Assembly: GCA_013399895.1 (NCBI GenBank)
Contig: VXBA01002851.1
Location: 447,573 to 511,572, forward strand
Reading direction: 5' to 3'
DNA: 64,000 nucleotides
From: Serilophus lunatus
Lineage: Eukaryota; Chordata; Aves; Passeriformes; Eurylaimidae
Part shown: positions 10,401 through 20,639 of the stretch, piece by piece
How positions within the stretch are numbered: the first letter of the stretch is position 1
How the letters are laid out: each line of letters begins with the position of its first letter
Made by a program: the position numbers and the translations under genes
The notes under the pieces: model-generated
Told to the model about the DNA's origin: nothing
The model's database searches: none
Seen by the model: only the letters and a program-made list of their open reading frames with translations

Positions 10401-12454
10401 TATTCTCGGTCTGAGTTCATCAGAAGCCCACCAGGGAAGGCTAGAACTGCACTTCATTATCTTATCAACTCACTGCTGGAACACAACTGTGGGAGTTTTG
10501 ATTTGTCACAGTATGTGGATCAAGAAGTTCAGAGGACAAAATCTGCAACTATCTCTGGACTGCTGTGAATAGTGCAAAAGAAAAGGAAGTGCACATGGTG
10601 TTCCAAAGGGAAATAAATTCACTGTTAATCTGTAATTAGAAATGGAAAATGTGTAGTAAAAGTCACAAAGGCTGGCAGATGGAGGTCAATTAAGGGACTC
10701 TTCCATATCCTGGAGAAGAGCAGGATTCCTATTGCTTAAACCCCTCATATTGAGCCTAAACTCTGCAGACTTGCATAGGAAGAGAGATAAGGATGAAGCA
10801 AATGGCAGGTTTTATCTCCTAGCTGTCAATATTTGAATATTAACATTTTTGGTGACCTTTTGCTTTTTATTATCCAAACTGAAATAAGTTATGCTCTCAG
10901 TTGTATTTGGTCTCTTAATTTGTTGGGTCTTCTAATGTCATAATTTAAATAATTTAATATTGTATAAAAGATTGTTTTTTTCTGAGGAAAATGCCAAGAC
11001 CCAGGAAAAGTGACCTTCATTGCCAAGATAGTGTAGGCTGGAATCATACTTGCTGATCAAAGATAGAGAATGCCAGCCTACAATAAAAAGGAACAGTATT
11101 AATTTTCATAGAGGTGGAGACCTGGCCCTTAGTTTCACTTCCTTGATGTTCCTCCTTTAAGTGTCTTCATCCTCACCTGTTCCTTAATGAGTTCACTCCA
11201 CTTTTGAAAAATACTACAAAAAATAGGAAACAGAATGATACATAGGCACCAAAGCCCCACTAAATTTAAACATTAAATTTTTTTAAAGATTATCACTTAT
11301 ACATATTAAAAGAAATATAAACTATCAATGTAGGAATGAAAGGGACAGGATCTACTTTGGAAATGCTAAGGAAAAAATGGTAAGGTATAAGAGGAGTCTG
11401 GATAAGAGAAATCCCAAGTGACTTTAAAGGATTGGGAAAACAGCAGAATCAGTCATGAACATGAAGAGATGTCAGCCCCTGCAGCAGCACAAGTACTTTA
11501 ATCTCAAAGTGTGAGGAGGCAGCAACTACCTGAAATGCAAAAAGGGGAAATCTGAGTACGAAGGTCAGGAATACAGTAGTGCACTACTGCTAGTGCTTCA
11601 GGTCAGGTGGATGCTAATATTAAGGGATTAAAAAACCCTTCAGACTTGCAATAAAATCTATGAAATCAATGGAGAAATGGGAAATGGAGCAAAGAGGACT
11701 TGTCATCAGGTCAACCAGGAGTTCTGAGCTAAGCAGTAGGGGAATAAAAGGCATAAAATTCCAAAAGGAACAAGAGGATCTCCAGAAGCTGTCCTTCAGT
11801 CTGGGCTATTTGAGACTTAATAAGTTTGTCAATATTATAATTACATGCTTTTAAAAATATTTGAGATATAGGAAAGAACAGTTTCCTTCTGTAGCAGTTT
11901 TGAAAAGAGATACAGAGTTGTAGGCATATACATCAGTTTTTCCACTGAATTTGTCTCAATGTTTTCTCGAGGGATTGCTGCAAAACAAGTATCCAGTAGG
12001 TGAGAATTAATAAAACACACAAACTATAGGAAACCCTAATCTCATCTGAAAACAAGCACTCATGTGCCCTCAGGCACATGGTGTGTTTCTTGAGGTTGTT
12101 CTGTGCAGTGCCAAAAGTTGAACTCATTGTGGGTCTCTTCCAGTTCAGGATGTTTTATGACATGTAGGAGACCAAAACTATCCTGCTACATAGGCATCCT
12201 TGAGAACCATAAGGCATCTTGAAGCTCTCACTCTTTTCTCTGTAAAGAAGTAAAATACCTTTTTAGTCATCATTAATTCTGAGTTGTTGTTCCTTTCAGA
12301 TTATTCCTGGAAACCCAAAGCTGCTCGTGCTCCATTACCAGGTCCTACTTTCAATTCACCAGCAAAAAACATAAGTTTCTTAACTCGCCCACCAACAATT
12401 CAGCGAGTACACGGAAGAACAGACTGGGTGGCCAAATATGGAGGAAACAGATAG
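1130..12454 (+). CDS. MAK: MAK, male germ cell-associated kinase (C-terminal seven coding exons; 5' part outside window)
   Basis: MAK is a serine/threonine kinase of the MAK/ICK/MOK group that acts in cilia, including the photoreceptor connecting cilium, and limits cilium length. Seven exons are seen: 1130-1450, 2115-2305, 2828-2958, 4858-4986, 6808-6882, 9480-9608 and 12300-12454. All have AG acceptors and GT donors, and the phases join into one frame of 1131 nt (376 residues plus stop). The first exon opens with the last helix of the kinase domain (ALKYPYFQVGQ). The rest is the low-complexity tail, with KQYYLRQSRYLPG, a SAGQRIQLAP block and the terminal VHGRTDWVAKYGG motif. That ending fits MAK; the paralogue ICK/CILK1 ends in a KYASRR-type sequence. 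The ATP site and catalytic loop lie upstream of this window. Human MAK is about 620-650 residues, so roughly the first 40% is missing. No internal stop or frameshift was seen, so the gene looks intact. It converges on TMEM14C, as in human 6p24. Confidence 0.95.
1451..2114 (+). other. MAK: MAK intron
   Basis: AT-rich intron with a GTAAGT donor and an AAAATAG acceptor. No other feature was seen in it. Confidence 0.85.
2115..2305 (+). CDS. MAK: MAK exon with the RRRWGQT and WDDLDD motifs
   Basis: The exon is 191 nt and leaves two bases of a split codon (AG|T, Ser) at its 3' end. It encodes SCRRRWGQTLVKAMDSWDDL and then a stretch ending KNKEFTF. The arginine cluster followed by WGQT and an acidic patch is shared by MAK and ICK tails. 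The donor is GTAGGT. Confidence 0.95.
2828..2958 (+). CDS. MAK: MAK exon with the KQYYLRQSRYLPG motif
   Basis: The exon is 131 nt. It starts with one base of the split Ser codon and ends with the first base of a Gly codon (CCT G|GTAAGG). The acceptor follows a TTTTTTTCAG tract. It encodes the conserved KQYYLRQSRYLPG block of the MAK/ICK tail. Confidence 0.95.
2959..4857 (+). other. MAK: MAK intron containing a CR1 fragment
   Basis: Intron of about 1.9 kb. A CR1 3' end lies at about 3325-3596. The remainder is AT-rich unique DNA with no recognised element. Confidence 0.8.
3325..3596 (+). mobile_element. CR1 retrotransposon 3' fragment
   Basis: The sequence carries the diagnostic avian CR1 3' UTR phrases in + orientation: a 'GGGTTCAAACTGAAAGAGGG' stretch, 'TTAGGAAGAAATTCTTTGCT', 'GTGAGACACTGGAACA' and 'CCAACCCAAACCACTCTATG'. 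It is a 5'-truncated, diverged copy inside a MAK intron, in the same orientation as the gene. Confidence 0.85.
4858..4986 (+). CDS. MAK: MAK exon (GVNPKSVSL block)
   Basis: The exon is 129 nt, phase 1 to phase 1. It follows a TTTTCTAAG acceptor and precedes GTAAAA. It encodes VNPKSVSLAAVNKEGSQGTW and a tail ending FNRHTT. The VNPK-VSL start follows directly on the LPG of the previous exon, as in MAK. Confidence 0.93.
4987..6807 (+). other. MAK: MAK intron
   Basis: About 1.8 kb of AT-rich intron. Nothing stands out except a short perfect tandem of an 11-bp unit (AACTGCACTGA) near 6059-6080 and a long pyrimidine tract before the acceptor at 6806-6807. Confidence 0.7.
6808..6882 (+). CDS. MAK: MAK 75-nt cassette exon, counterpart of the human retina-enriched exon
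   Basis: The exon is exactly 75 nt and phase 1 to phase 1, so it can be included or skipped without changing frame. It encodes ENLILPIEKLSCKEWLNEKL followed by EDPK. It sits behind a strong CT-rich tract ending CCTGCAG and before GTAATT. Human MAK has a 75-nt exon in this part of the tail that is used mainly in retina. Size, phase and position agree; exact residue identity with the human exon was not checked. Confidence 0.8.
7762..7872 (+). other. candidate alternative MAK exon (unproven)
   Basis: A 111-nt segment lies between a strong acceptor (CTCCTTCCTTTGTTCTCAG) and a consensus donor (AG|GTAAGG). In the phase left by the preceding MAK exon it is open from end to end (37 codons, starting ANERSPLQTSL and ending GYCTLR) and restores the same phase. 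I know of no MAK exon with this sequence. It could be a lineage-specific cassette exon or a chance pseudo-exon. Confidence 0.35.
8152..8222 (+). other. candidate alternative terminal MAK exon (unproven)
   Basis: A TTTTGGTTTTCAG acceptor is followed by a segment that continues the MAK frame for 23 codons to TAA at 8220-8222. The stop overlaps an ATTAAA at 8218-8223, with GT/T-rich sequence downstream. If used it would give a shorter MAK tail lacking the conserved C-terminal motif. This is inference only. Confidence 0.2.
9480..9608 (+). CDS. MAK: MAK exon with the SAGQRIQLAP motif
   Basis: The exon is 129 nt, phase 1 to phase 1, between CCAACAG and GTAAGA. It encodes YNPSGIYAPSFHKKEAGSAG then QRIQLAPIDAPVS, matching the conserved 'PSF-KKE-GSAGQR' block of MAK tails. 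Confidence 0.95.
9609..12299 (+). other. MAK: last MAK intron
   Basis: About 2.7 kb of AT-rich intron ending in TTGTTCCTTTCAG. Several short open frames occur on both strands, but none has recognisable content. No repeat was identified. Confidence 0.75.
12300..12454 (+). CDS. MAK: MAK terminal coding exon
   Basis: It starts with the split Asp codon after TTTCAG and reads DYSWKPKAARAPLPGPTFNS, then on to the ending VHGRTDWVAKYGGNR. The TAG stop is at 12452-12454. The C-terminal VHGRTDWVAKYGG motif is the MAK hallmark. Confidence 0.96.
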
Positions 12455-13575
12455 AAAATGCCATCCTATATATACATGTGCTGTGTTTGGTTCTCCTGCA
12501 CTTGGAAACCTGAAATGCCTATTGACTCTAACTTTTCTTAAGACTATGCAATAGTAAAGGAGGAAAAAGACCCTATGTTCTATTATCTGTATAATACATA
12601 TAATCCCATGTAAAATACTGGCTATAAAGTAGGATATCATGAAGTATTCTATAACACACATTGCCAAAACTACCGAGAAGTAGATTTCACTCTACGTTTT
12701 TCTGTAGCTGGATCTCTTATCCCCGTACTCTTAAAAACGATCGTTATGGTTGTTCATCCAATGCAATATCCACTGTTGGTATATGCTTGAAGCAGGGCTG
12801 AAGCAAAGCAGCACCAGGCTGGTTCCTTAGCAGGAACATGAGAGTGAGTCCAGCTTTGTGAGGATTACCACACTCTCCTACAAGGATTTGAGAACTCCCT
12901 CGTAACTAAGTTACTCAGGGTGCGTAAGGTGCAATTAGTCGTGTAGCAATGAGAACTTAAATCCTTGAGGTGGGACATAAGCAATCTACTTACAGATACT
13001 AGACAAAGTCTAAAAACTTGGCTGATAATAACGCTATAAAAAGATATAACAATACTGGAAAAGAGCTAAAACAAATACTGAATGCTAGACTTTCCTCACC
13101 AAGCTGTAAACTGAAACTTAACAATTAGACTAGCTATCATAGTTAACATATTGCCATTCGTGGTCAAAGATTGTAGAGATTTATCTTTGTCCTTTATCTT
13201 TGTCACAGTGACCTTCTAAGGAGCCTGAATCACTGCAGTCTGTCAGTCATTTTAAGGCTAAATTAGCCAAATATGCATAAATTATCAGTAAACTCCTGTT
13301 TCTTTTGCACATCTTTATTGGGTGATCAAACTAAACTACAAAAGTTGAATAAGCTACTTAAGGGAGGATATTGGGCTGTTCTTCAAAGGCATTTCTTTCT
13401 GGTTTAGATATTAAAGGCCAACTTAGGTACCTGAAAACACACACAAACTTTACTGAATGGGCATATAAACAGTGACATACTAAATGATTACTTTCCACAG
13501 TTTTTATGCTAAGTTTTGTAATACCTTTGTGCAAAGGACTTTGTAACATACAATAAATTGTTTTTAGGATGTTGA
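12455..13575 (+). other. MAK: probable MAK 3' UTR
   Basis: The stretch after the MAK stop is AT-rich and contains a good AATAAA at 13552-13557, followed by T-rich DNA, which would give a 3' UTR of about 1.1 kb. The end point is an inference from that signal. Confidence 0.5.
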
Positions 13576-16049
13576 ACTAGGCTACTTCTGTTAACATCTG
13601 CATTTACAATAGATGCTTTAGACTTAACACTTTAACTAGTGTTACATTAAACTTGCCATTTTAAAGTATAAACAGGGTATGTTCTTTAAAGATGGAAAGC
13701 TGTTAATGACTATTTTAAGCATTGTAAAAAAAGAAATGTATTTGTATGGCTTTTATAAATGGATATTAAAATTTCAATTCCTGTTGTTGATCTAATGTGT
13801 CATAATATATAGGTTACGTTAACTGCCTGAAAAGTAGTTTAATCCAAAACAGTTGGAAGAGCTATACAAGGATAGGTATATCTGGCTAGTAATGCACTAG
13901 GAGTTTAATTCAATTGGTGTAGGATTAAGTATCTGTCATTCCCTTCAGACTAACAGATATACTTATGCTATTTAAATGTGTATTAACTTATCTGTAGAAT
14001 ATATTTGTAACTTGCTGGGGAAATGAAGGACAACCTCAGACTGTTTGTAACAGGCATAAAAGCAGTGGTTTTATAATTAAAAACCAAAATAAACTAATCA
14101 CTCATCTCTAGTATAAGATGCTAATAACTTAGTTAAAATCACAGCCCAATCAAGGAATTAAGTAGTGATATGTCCATAGGTCATGTGTCCATAAGTCACC
14201 TAGGGCAGAAAAATAAACAGGTGCTATCTCTGGCAGGAAATATGGCTAGAAGAAACGTGCTGTCCTTACCATATGCTAATGAACCTTTGACATAACCAAA
14301 ACAGCCTTTACTTGTCCATAATCAAAGCATGACATGCATTAAGAAGTTCCTCTTGCAAAGAGCAAGAAAAGGCTAATAAGCTTTGCACAGTCATTTTAAT
14401 TCTGATTCATTGATACACATTGGCCTGTTAGCTCAGAAATGCCATCTAATGCTTAAAAAAATTTAGTATACACTGATAAAGTTTCAAAGGGGCAAAGTCT
14501 CTAAGGCTAAAGCCCTTCTCTTGTCTGTATTACTGCTGTTTCTCCTGAACATAAAAAGTAGTAATGAGTTCTACAAGCAATTCTCAATTCAAGCTACAGC
14601 TTTACTAAGCTCATGAAACAGCATCAAGGCTTAACACATTGGTCTAAGAATTTAAAAGTTCATGGGTCCAGTTCTCTGCTTTCTGTTGTCTTTATTCCAT
14701 TAAAGACAACTACAGCTCAAATTTGGATTTGAGACCAGCATTATACAATTAGCAAACTGCTGAATCATGGCTGTTCTCAGATAATTGCAGATGCATTAAT
14801 GTTTTCATCTTACTTCTACAGCAATATAAAGACATGAAAAAACCAAAAGTAGTCTAAAGAGAAATGTCTGATGCCTGGCTTACTATCTTTTTCAAATGAG
14901 AGCAAAGACACTGAGACACCTGCCCACCAATGGTCAGTTGAGGGGCTGGGATTAGGCACTTGAAAGGATGACATATAAACAAATCATCTGCTGTCTTGCA
15001 CACCCCTTGTTTCTATGCAGGGAGCCAAGAGGGAAATGTAAATACAGATACACCTGAAGCTGAACTCAGAAGGATGATGACTAAGAACTCTAAAAAGATA
15101 TCTTACTACAGTTCCCCCTCAAGATCTCACTGCCTGTGCTCAAGCCAGCTCTGACCCAAGTTGTTTGGCCTGGGACCAGGCTGCTGAGACCCTTGCTTGG
15201 AAGTGCACCCGTTCCTGGCCGTGTCCCTGAGGATCTGGAACCCAATCCAATTGACTTGGCATCCTGGCTTGGCCTCAGCCCTGCCCCATCACTGTGACTT
15301 GCCTGACAAACCACTGCACTGCTGGCAGAGCTTGGCTATGGCCACTGGCCCAGTTCTGCACCTCCTGCTCAGGCACCACAAGGTTGGTGATCTGCCTGTT
15401 TTGCTGCAACAAGGAAGGAGGGAAGGAAAACCACAGGAGATGACCCTCCTGCAAAGATACTTAAGAGAATTCTGAGTAACTCCAGAGTCCCACCCATCTA
15501 TTGGATCAACTCTGCTGCTTCTGTCTCTCTCAGTACCAGGCACCAAAGAAGAAAAGTTGAGGAAATCAAAGGTCAGGATCTGTGCAGAAAGAAACATAAA
15601 TGAAACCAGAAAAGGGGTATATTACCATCCACATGTTTCTCTACAGTAGGGTTTAGAATGATTTTAGGCATCAAGGAATCAATTAAGGACAAAGACTGAT
15701 GAGCCCTTCAGTCTTTAAATAAACTTTCATACAGCATTTTCCAAATCTAAAATAGATGTTTCCCTCAGAAACAAACACACACACACAAAAAATCCACAAA
15801 AAAAACTCAAAACAATAATCCATTTTAATACAATAATTGTCTTAATATTTGGTCTGTATGCTTTGTTCTATACACCTCCTCTCAGTTAAAATTTTTATAT
15901 TTCCAAATTACTAGACTCAGGGAATAGAATAGAGATTATGTATACAATTCATGTTCACAAATATATCCAGACACCCTGCAGGAAAGGCACTAAATTTTAT
16001 CAATCCAGATGAACGATCAAAGACAAAAAAGTTGTGTAGAACACAAAAG
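13576..16049. other. intergenic DNA between convergent MAK and TMEM14C
   Basis: About 2.5 kb, mostly AT-rich. A GC-richer block at about 15110-15480 resembles degenerate interspersed-repeat DNA but I could not assign it to a family. A short CA run lies at about 15775-15790. No gene was seen. Confidence 0.5.
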
Positions 16050-16795
16050 TTTGTAATAGAAATTTGTTCATTTATTTAAAATGACATTTTAATAAAGTTA
16101 TGCCTACAATTCAGCATTGCCTAATAAAGCATATTTTTATGAGTAATAATCTGTAAAAGTGAAATAAATGACAAATAGCTGGTCACTTTTGCTTACAAAC
16201 AATTGCAAGGAAGGAGTTTGCATTCATTGCATTACAACGGAACTTCAACAATCTGTTCCATGATTTGTGTTTTTTGGGACCAGGTTCTGACACACAGTGC
16301 TGGGAGCACAAAGTCCCTGACTGACAAACACCGTGACCGGATAAACTGGAGAGGAAAGGGAGATATAATGTGTTAAGCGTGTTTTTTATATTAATTTCTA
16401 GTGACAAACTGGCAACCCCCCTCCCCTTGTTTTAGAGGTATACATGACTTTAGAAGGACAAGCCAAGATGTACATTCAAGCTTACATCCTGCACCTGTCT
16501 GAATGCAAGTGCCAAGAGGCCTTTGCCTACAGTAAATTGCAGGATCTGAAGCTAAACTAATGCTATACTCTTATTTTCTTGCTTCGTAGTGCATAAAGTG
16601 TTAAGACAAATACCATTTTGGAAAACATTAAAGGACTGACACAGATAGCCCTTGTTAAAACACGACCCAAGTGTGTTAGGCTATGAAAAATACAATGCAC
16701 AGGTAGCAGTGCCTCTTCCATTTTCGTGCAGCGCATTTAGGCAGTTGCATCTTCAGGCTTCTCAATTACCTATCTTCAAGTGACTTGATGCAGAT
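16050..16795 (-). other. TMEM14C: probable TMEM14C 3' UTR
   Basis: The stretch downstream of the TMEM14C stop contains AATAAA on the - strand (TTTATT at 16071-16076). This supports a 3' UTR of about 0.7 kb ending near 16050. A 74-codon open frame at 16183-16407 shows no family resemblance. Confidence 0.45.
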
Positions 16796-16853
16796 TTATG
16801 GCTTAAGAGGCTTTTCCATCATCTGCAATCCAAGCCGTCCAACCATCAGTAAA
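16796..16853 (-). CDS. TMEM14C: TMEM14C exon 4 (last coding)
   Basis: It follows an acceptor ending GTTCAACAG (read on the - strand). The split codon AG|T gives Ser, then LLMVGRLGLQMMEKPLKP and TAA (16798-16796). This is the final hydrophobic helix and short polar tail. It is too short to appear as an obvious open frame and was identified from the LLMV motif and phase. Confidence 0.9.
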
Positions 16854-19553
16854 CTGTTGAACAGAACAGTTGTTATAAAAATAAAAGAAGGGTGGAGGTA
16901 AAAATCCCATAAAGAACAAGAAGGAGGAAAACTGATATGATTTCATTTAGCTGAGTTCCACCAGAGGATTTCATTTCTTCAGAGAATTTACCATGTAACA
17001 TTTTTGAAACAATACAGTCCACAAATAAGTTAAATGAAATGCTCATTTGATAATACAGACAAAAGCAAAAGAGCAGTGTTTACCTGGCACCGGCAATTAT
17101 CCCAGGCATTGCTTTTTTGGAGTTGTAAAATCTCATTCCCATAACAGTAGACAAGGTTCCAGATGCCACTGTTGAAAAGAAGCCCAGTGAGAACCATTTG
17201 ACACAGAAACACCAGTGCAGCACTGCCACCCTTGCACACTGAGCAGTGCCAACCAAACAGACCTACGTGTAGGGACAGGAATGCCTCCCTCCATATACAA
17301 ACGATTTACTGGATTTTCTCAAAAAGTAAAGCTGTCATCACAACCTTCTCAGCAGCTTTGACAAGCATGCTCCTCTGTTCAGTAGAAGAGAGATTTGTCA
17401 GGGTCGAGATCACTATCTGACAGCTCAGAACCTGAAATCCTTTGGACAGACCACTAACTATCCCTCAATTACTCCTTATTTGCAGAAGAATCATTATTTC
17501 CTTGAAAACAGCTAAGCTCAAAACTGCCAGACAGTTAGGAAGATGACAGAGTTCACTATGTGGGAGGCAAATATTGCAGTCCCCATTTCTCCCCACTTGA
17601 AAATATGAATTGTAAACCAGAAAGAAATCTAAAGACTCAAACTGAGAGAGTGATGAACATCTTATACATTGATCTGAAATATTTAATACCCAAATCTGGG
17701 AAAGGAATGCCATCAACATGCACATAAAATTTACAAGATCATTGTTTCTTTGAAGAAGAAAGGCAGGTGAAGATGTGAATACCTTTCTCCAAAGCCTCAA
17801 GTTGGTTTGTGTCAGACAGGGCAAAAAGTATCCTAGAGATACTCTGTCAAGGTTCTGTTTCTGGATTTCTACCCATGATGTACCATGACCAACCACAAGC
17901 TCTGCAGGAGACACAGCTGCACATCACAGGAAGGAGTGAGGAGGAATAGATGAATGATGACTTCTGCTAGACTGCAACACATCACCGCTATCAAGAGGTT
18001 CTTTTGAAAGCACTATGTGCACCACAGCAGGATATAAGAAAACTGCTCATCCTTCTTCCATGACAGTGCCTAAAGACTTGAGCTGAAGATGCATCACCAC
18101 TCCTGTGGCATGCCAGAATGGAAGTAAGTTCACAAATGGAAATTCTGCTTCACACTGAGCTGCATTTTACGTGTGATTCCTTACTGATGAGGCAGTTTTT
18201 TCCTCTGCAGTACCCACCGATGGCTTCATAGAGCCTTTCAGCACATTAGTCCTATTGGTTAAAAATAGTCTTAAATCACTGTAAAGCTGTATCGTAACAC
18301 TAATAACATTATGGAGCAGTTATAGAACTAGAAGAAACCTCCTAGTGCCCAAAGGCAAGATCAGTTCTTCACAGATAGTGGTTCAAACAGATATTAGTTC
18401 TGCAGCAACAGAAGTCCCTGAGGTTCACCTGTTCTCTTTCAGTGCTTCATAATACTTTCCACGGTCATTTCACCTTTTTCCCTTCACCCAAAGTGTTAAA
18501 AGCGAACTACACCCACAGCTTCTTGTACATTCTACAGGAAGCAAGCAGAATAGATCACTGTCTCCTTTCTTTTACACACTTCTGTTTTTTTCCAACACTG
18601 TATGATGCATTGAAATGTATACTGCTCTTCTCAGATACTTGTGCAAACCAAGGCCAAGGCCACATACCACTTGTCACAGTGCTGTCACTACTGCAAAACT
18701 AGTGGTTATTCCATGACTGCAGGCTAAAAAAAAAAAAAAAAGCTGCTTCACAATGAAACGTTTTCCATACATTTCCTGTGCCTACATTAGTTAACCCACT
18801 ATCTAATCTGGCAGAGGAGCAGATAGGCATTTCTCACCAACTCTGGCTTCAAACAGGGCAACTCAGCTTTTAGAACCGGGTACTGTCCTCGTACACAAAT
18901 AGAGCCAGGAGGTCCTGTCCTGCCACCACTTATATTTGTACAGATAAAAGGACACAGGTCAGCTCAAACACGCTAGAAAAACAAAAGGGTTATTGTTCCC
19001 AGCTCTACCGGTGACACTCAATACTAGGATGCCAAGGAAACTTACCGAGGGAAAGCCAAACATTCTTTGGATCTTTGGACTGCTGGTAAGCGCCTAGTCC
19101 CGCTAGTCCGCCAAACAGAAGACCAGCAGCTAGAGAGGGGACGCTGCCTTGAATAAAAATAAACCNNNNNNNNNNNNNNNNNNNNNNNNNNNNNNAATCA
19201 GAGAAAAAAAAAAAACAAACACACACAGCAAACAAAAGCACTCGCGAGTCTCCGTTACTCGTAAATCCACAAAAAACAACCTAAACAAAGGATACTGGAC
19301 TGCCATGGGTTTGTTTTAAAAAGTTGCAGCCCCCGAAACGGCGCTCGTAAGGGCTCAGCGAGGTTTGCAGAGTCACTCCCGGCAGCGGGCCGGGACCTGC
19401 GGCTGAGCGCCCCGCAGCCCCGGCTGCCCGCAGGCACCACCCGGACGGCACCGGCACCGGCACCGGCACCCACCCACCTGCCTTGGCGTAGCCGACGACG
19501 CCGCCCGCCGCCACCAGCGCCGCGTAGCCGAAGCCCAGCCAGTCGTACTCCAT
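16796..19553 (-). CDS. TMEM14C: TMEM14C, transmembrane protein 14C
   Basis: TMEM14C is a small mitochondrial inner-membrane protein needed for porphyrin/haem synthesis in erythroid cells. Four coding exons on the - strand (19553-19478, 19147-19046, 17168-17084, 16853-16796) join to 321 nt, that is 106 residues plus stop. All junctions are GT-AG and all phases agree. The start is the first ATG in the CpG island (MEYDWLGFGYAALVAAGG). Four hydrophobic segments are visible: WLGFGYAALVAAGGVVGY, VPSLAAGLLFGGLAGLGAY, the SGTL...MGMRFY stretch, and PGIIAGASLLMVGRLG. The SVPSLAAGLLFG, DPKNVW and MGMRFYNS words fit TMEM14C better than TMEM14A. Human TMEM14C has 112 residues; the difference is at the N terminus. 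It lies tail-to-tail with MAK. Human also has TMEM14B here; no second copy was seen. Confidence 0.93.
17084..17168 (-). CDS. TMEM14C: TMEM14C exon 3
   Basis: 85 nt. The acceptor is TTTTCAACAG and the donor AG|GTAAAC. It encodes VASGTLSTVMGMRFYNSKKA then MPGIIAGA. This is the conserved TSGTL-GIMGMRFY-S-K-MPAGLIAGAS region of the family. Confidence 0.93.
17169..19045 (-). other. TMEM14C: TMEM14C intron 2
   Basis: About 1.9 kb, with an A17 run near 18726-18742. The open frames at 17465-17914 and 18442-18702 have no recognisable content. No repeat was identified. Confidence 0.7.
19046..19147 (-). CDS. TMEM14C: TMEM14C exon 2
   Basis: 102 nt, acceptor TTTATTCAAG, donor G|GTAAGT. It encodes SVPSLAAGLLFGGLAGLGAY then QQSKDPKNVWLSL, the best-conserved part of the protein and the second membrane segment. 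Confidence 0.95.
19166..19195. other. assembly gap (30 N)
   Basis: Thirty consecutive N bases lie in TMEM14C intron 1, 18 bp beyond the exon 2 boundary. Real gap size is unknown. Single N bases also occur at 41801 and 63717. Confidence 0.99.
19448..19471. repeat. GGCACC hexanucleotide repeat
   Basis: About four tandem copies of GGCACC (GGTGCC on the transcribed strand) lie in TMEM14C intron 1, a few bases inside the exon 1 donor. Confidence 0.8.
19478..19553 (-). CDS. TMEM14C: TMEM14C exon 1 (start codon)
   Basis: The ATG at 19553-19551 is followed by 25 codons (MEYDWLGFGYAALVAAGG, VVGYAKA) and a split Gly codon before GTGGGT. It sits in GC-rich, CpG-rich DNA as expected for a first exon. 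A GGCACC repeat lies just inside the intron. Confidence 0.92.
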
Positions 19554-19799
19554 GTGCGGTCGGTCAGCAGCGGAGCCGGAGCCGCAGGCGCAGCCACAGC
19601 CACAGCCACAGCAGCGCCGACCTTGGGCCGCCCTCCGTCCCCCGCGCCCTGCCCGCCGCCGAGCCGCCTGCCCCGGAGGTCCCGCCCGCCGGCCGTGACG
19701 GCCACCCGGGGGTGGCGCCGCTCGCCCTGGAGGCAGCGAAACGCAGCGGGAAAGTCAGAAATAAATCAAAAAGCCCTCACCCGTCTCCCCTCTTCTTCC

Positions 19800-20520
19800 C
19801 GGGGGATGGGTGGTGGCGGCTGCGGTCAGTCCACAGAGCCGCTTCTATGCTGCTCCTCGCACTCTTACCCGTGCCCCGGCATGGAGGTCACTCTCAGTGC
19901 AGACAGTCCTGTACGAACTGCCCCAGCGTGAGTCTTTCCACGAGGTTAAGTCCTTGAGGAACACGCTGCTTCCAGGTGGGTCCTCCACGTGGTCACAAGT
20001 CCTGCCAGCAAACCTGCTCCATCCAGCGTGGGCTCTTCTCTCCACGGGCTGCAGAGTCCTCCAGAGCACATCCACCTACTCTGCTGTGGGGTCCTCCATG
20101 GGCTGCAGGTGGATAGATATCTTATCTGCTCCACCGTGGACCTCCACGGGTTAGAGAGGATTAGCGTGCCTCACCATGGTTACCACCTTTAGGGGAATGA
20201 ATCTCTGCTCTAGCATCTCGAACGCTTCCTCCCCCTCCTTCTTTCACCGATCTTGCTGTGTGCAGGGCTGTTCTCTCAAACGTTCTCAGTCCTCTCTCCA
20301 GTTGCTGTTGTGCATTAAGTTCTTTCCCCTTCTTAAATGCATTATCACAGAGGTGTCACCTGTGTCATGATGGGCTCAGCCTTGGCCAGCTGACTCTGCC
20401 TAACATGAGGGCAGCTCGTGGTGTCTTCTCACATTACCACCCCTGTAGCCCTCCTGCTACCTCAGCCTTGCCCTGTAAGCTCAATACAGATATCAAGGGA
20501 AGGCATTTGGATTCTCCAGA
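19800..20520 (+). repeat. LTR-like interspersed repeat with internal degenerate tandem units
   Basis: The block contains repeated variants of 'CTGCTCC...GTGG.CTCC..CCACGGGCTGCAG' (near 20015-20055, 20080-20112 and 20128-20150). A 'TTATCACAGAGGTG' and 'GGGCTCAGCCTTGGCCAG' stretch follows. I recognise these phrases from a common avian LTR-type repeat, but the exact family is uncertain. No retroviral coding sequence was seen. It abuts the TMEM14C promoter. Confidence 0.6.
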
Positions 20521-20639
20521 AACTCTGCGGAGCAATGGTGGTGATGTGCTGCAGGGCACAGACTCCAGCACCACGTGGAGTAGCTGCTCCAGCACTACAC
20601 TGGATGTAGTCCTGTTGTCCTGAACGCAGGTTCATTACC

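Larger units (their letters stand above)
19320..19760 (-). promoter_or_regulatory. TMEM14C: TMEM14C CpG-island promoter
   Basis: A GC-rich, CpG-dense block surrounds exon 1, within otherwise AT-rich DNA. No TATA box is obvious, as is usual for housekeeping promoters of this kind. Upstream of the ATG lies a CAGCCA-type repeat at about 19590-19612. The exact transcription start cannot be fixed from sequence. Confidence 0.7.

Noticed and set aside
1130..12454. Assignment of the first gene to ICK/CILK1 instead of MAK
   Set aside because: The kinase-end motif fits both, but the ending WVAKYGG, the QQP-rich linker and the KQYYLRQSRYLPGVNPK block fit MAK. The neighbours TMEM14C, GCNT2 and TFAP2A fit the MAK locus.
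16183..16407. 74-codon - strand frame considered as the last TMEM14C exon
   Set aside because: It has a usable CTCTCCAG acceptor, but the peptide is unlike TMEM14C. The segment 16796-16853 has the right phase and the LLMVGRLG motif, so this frame falls in the 3' UTR.
19554..19931. Long GC-rich open frames on both strands around the TMEM14C promoter
   Set aside because: They are by-products of high GC content (few stop codons). They have repetitive Ala/Pro/Arg composition and no conserved motif.
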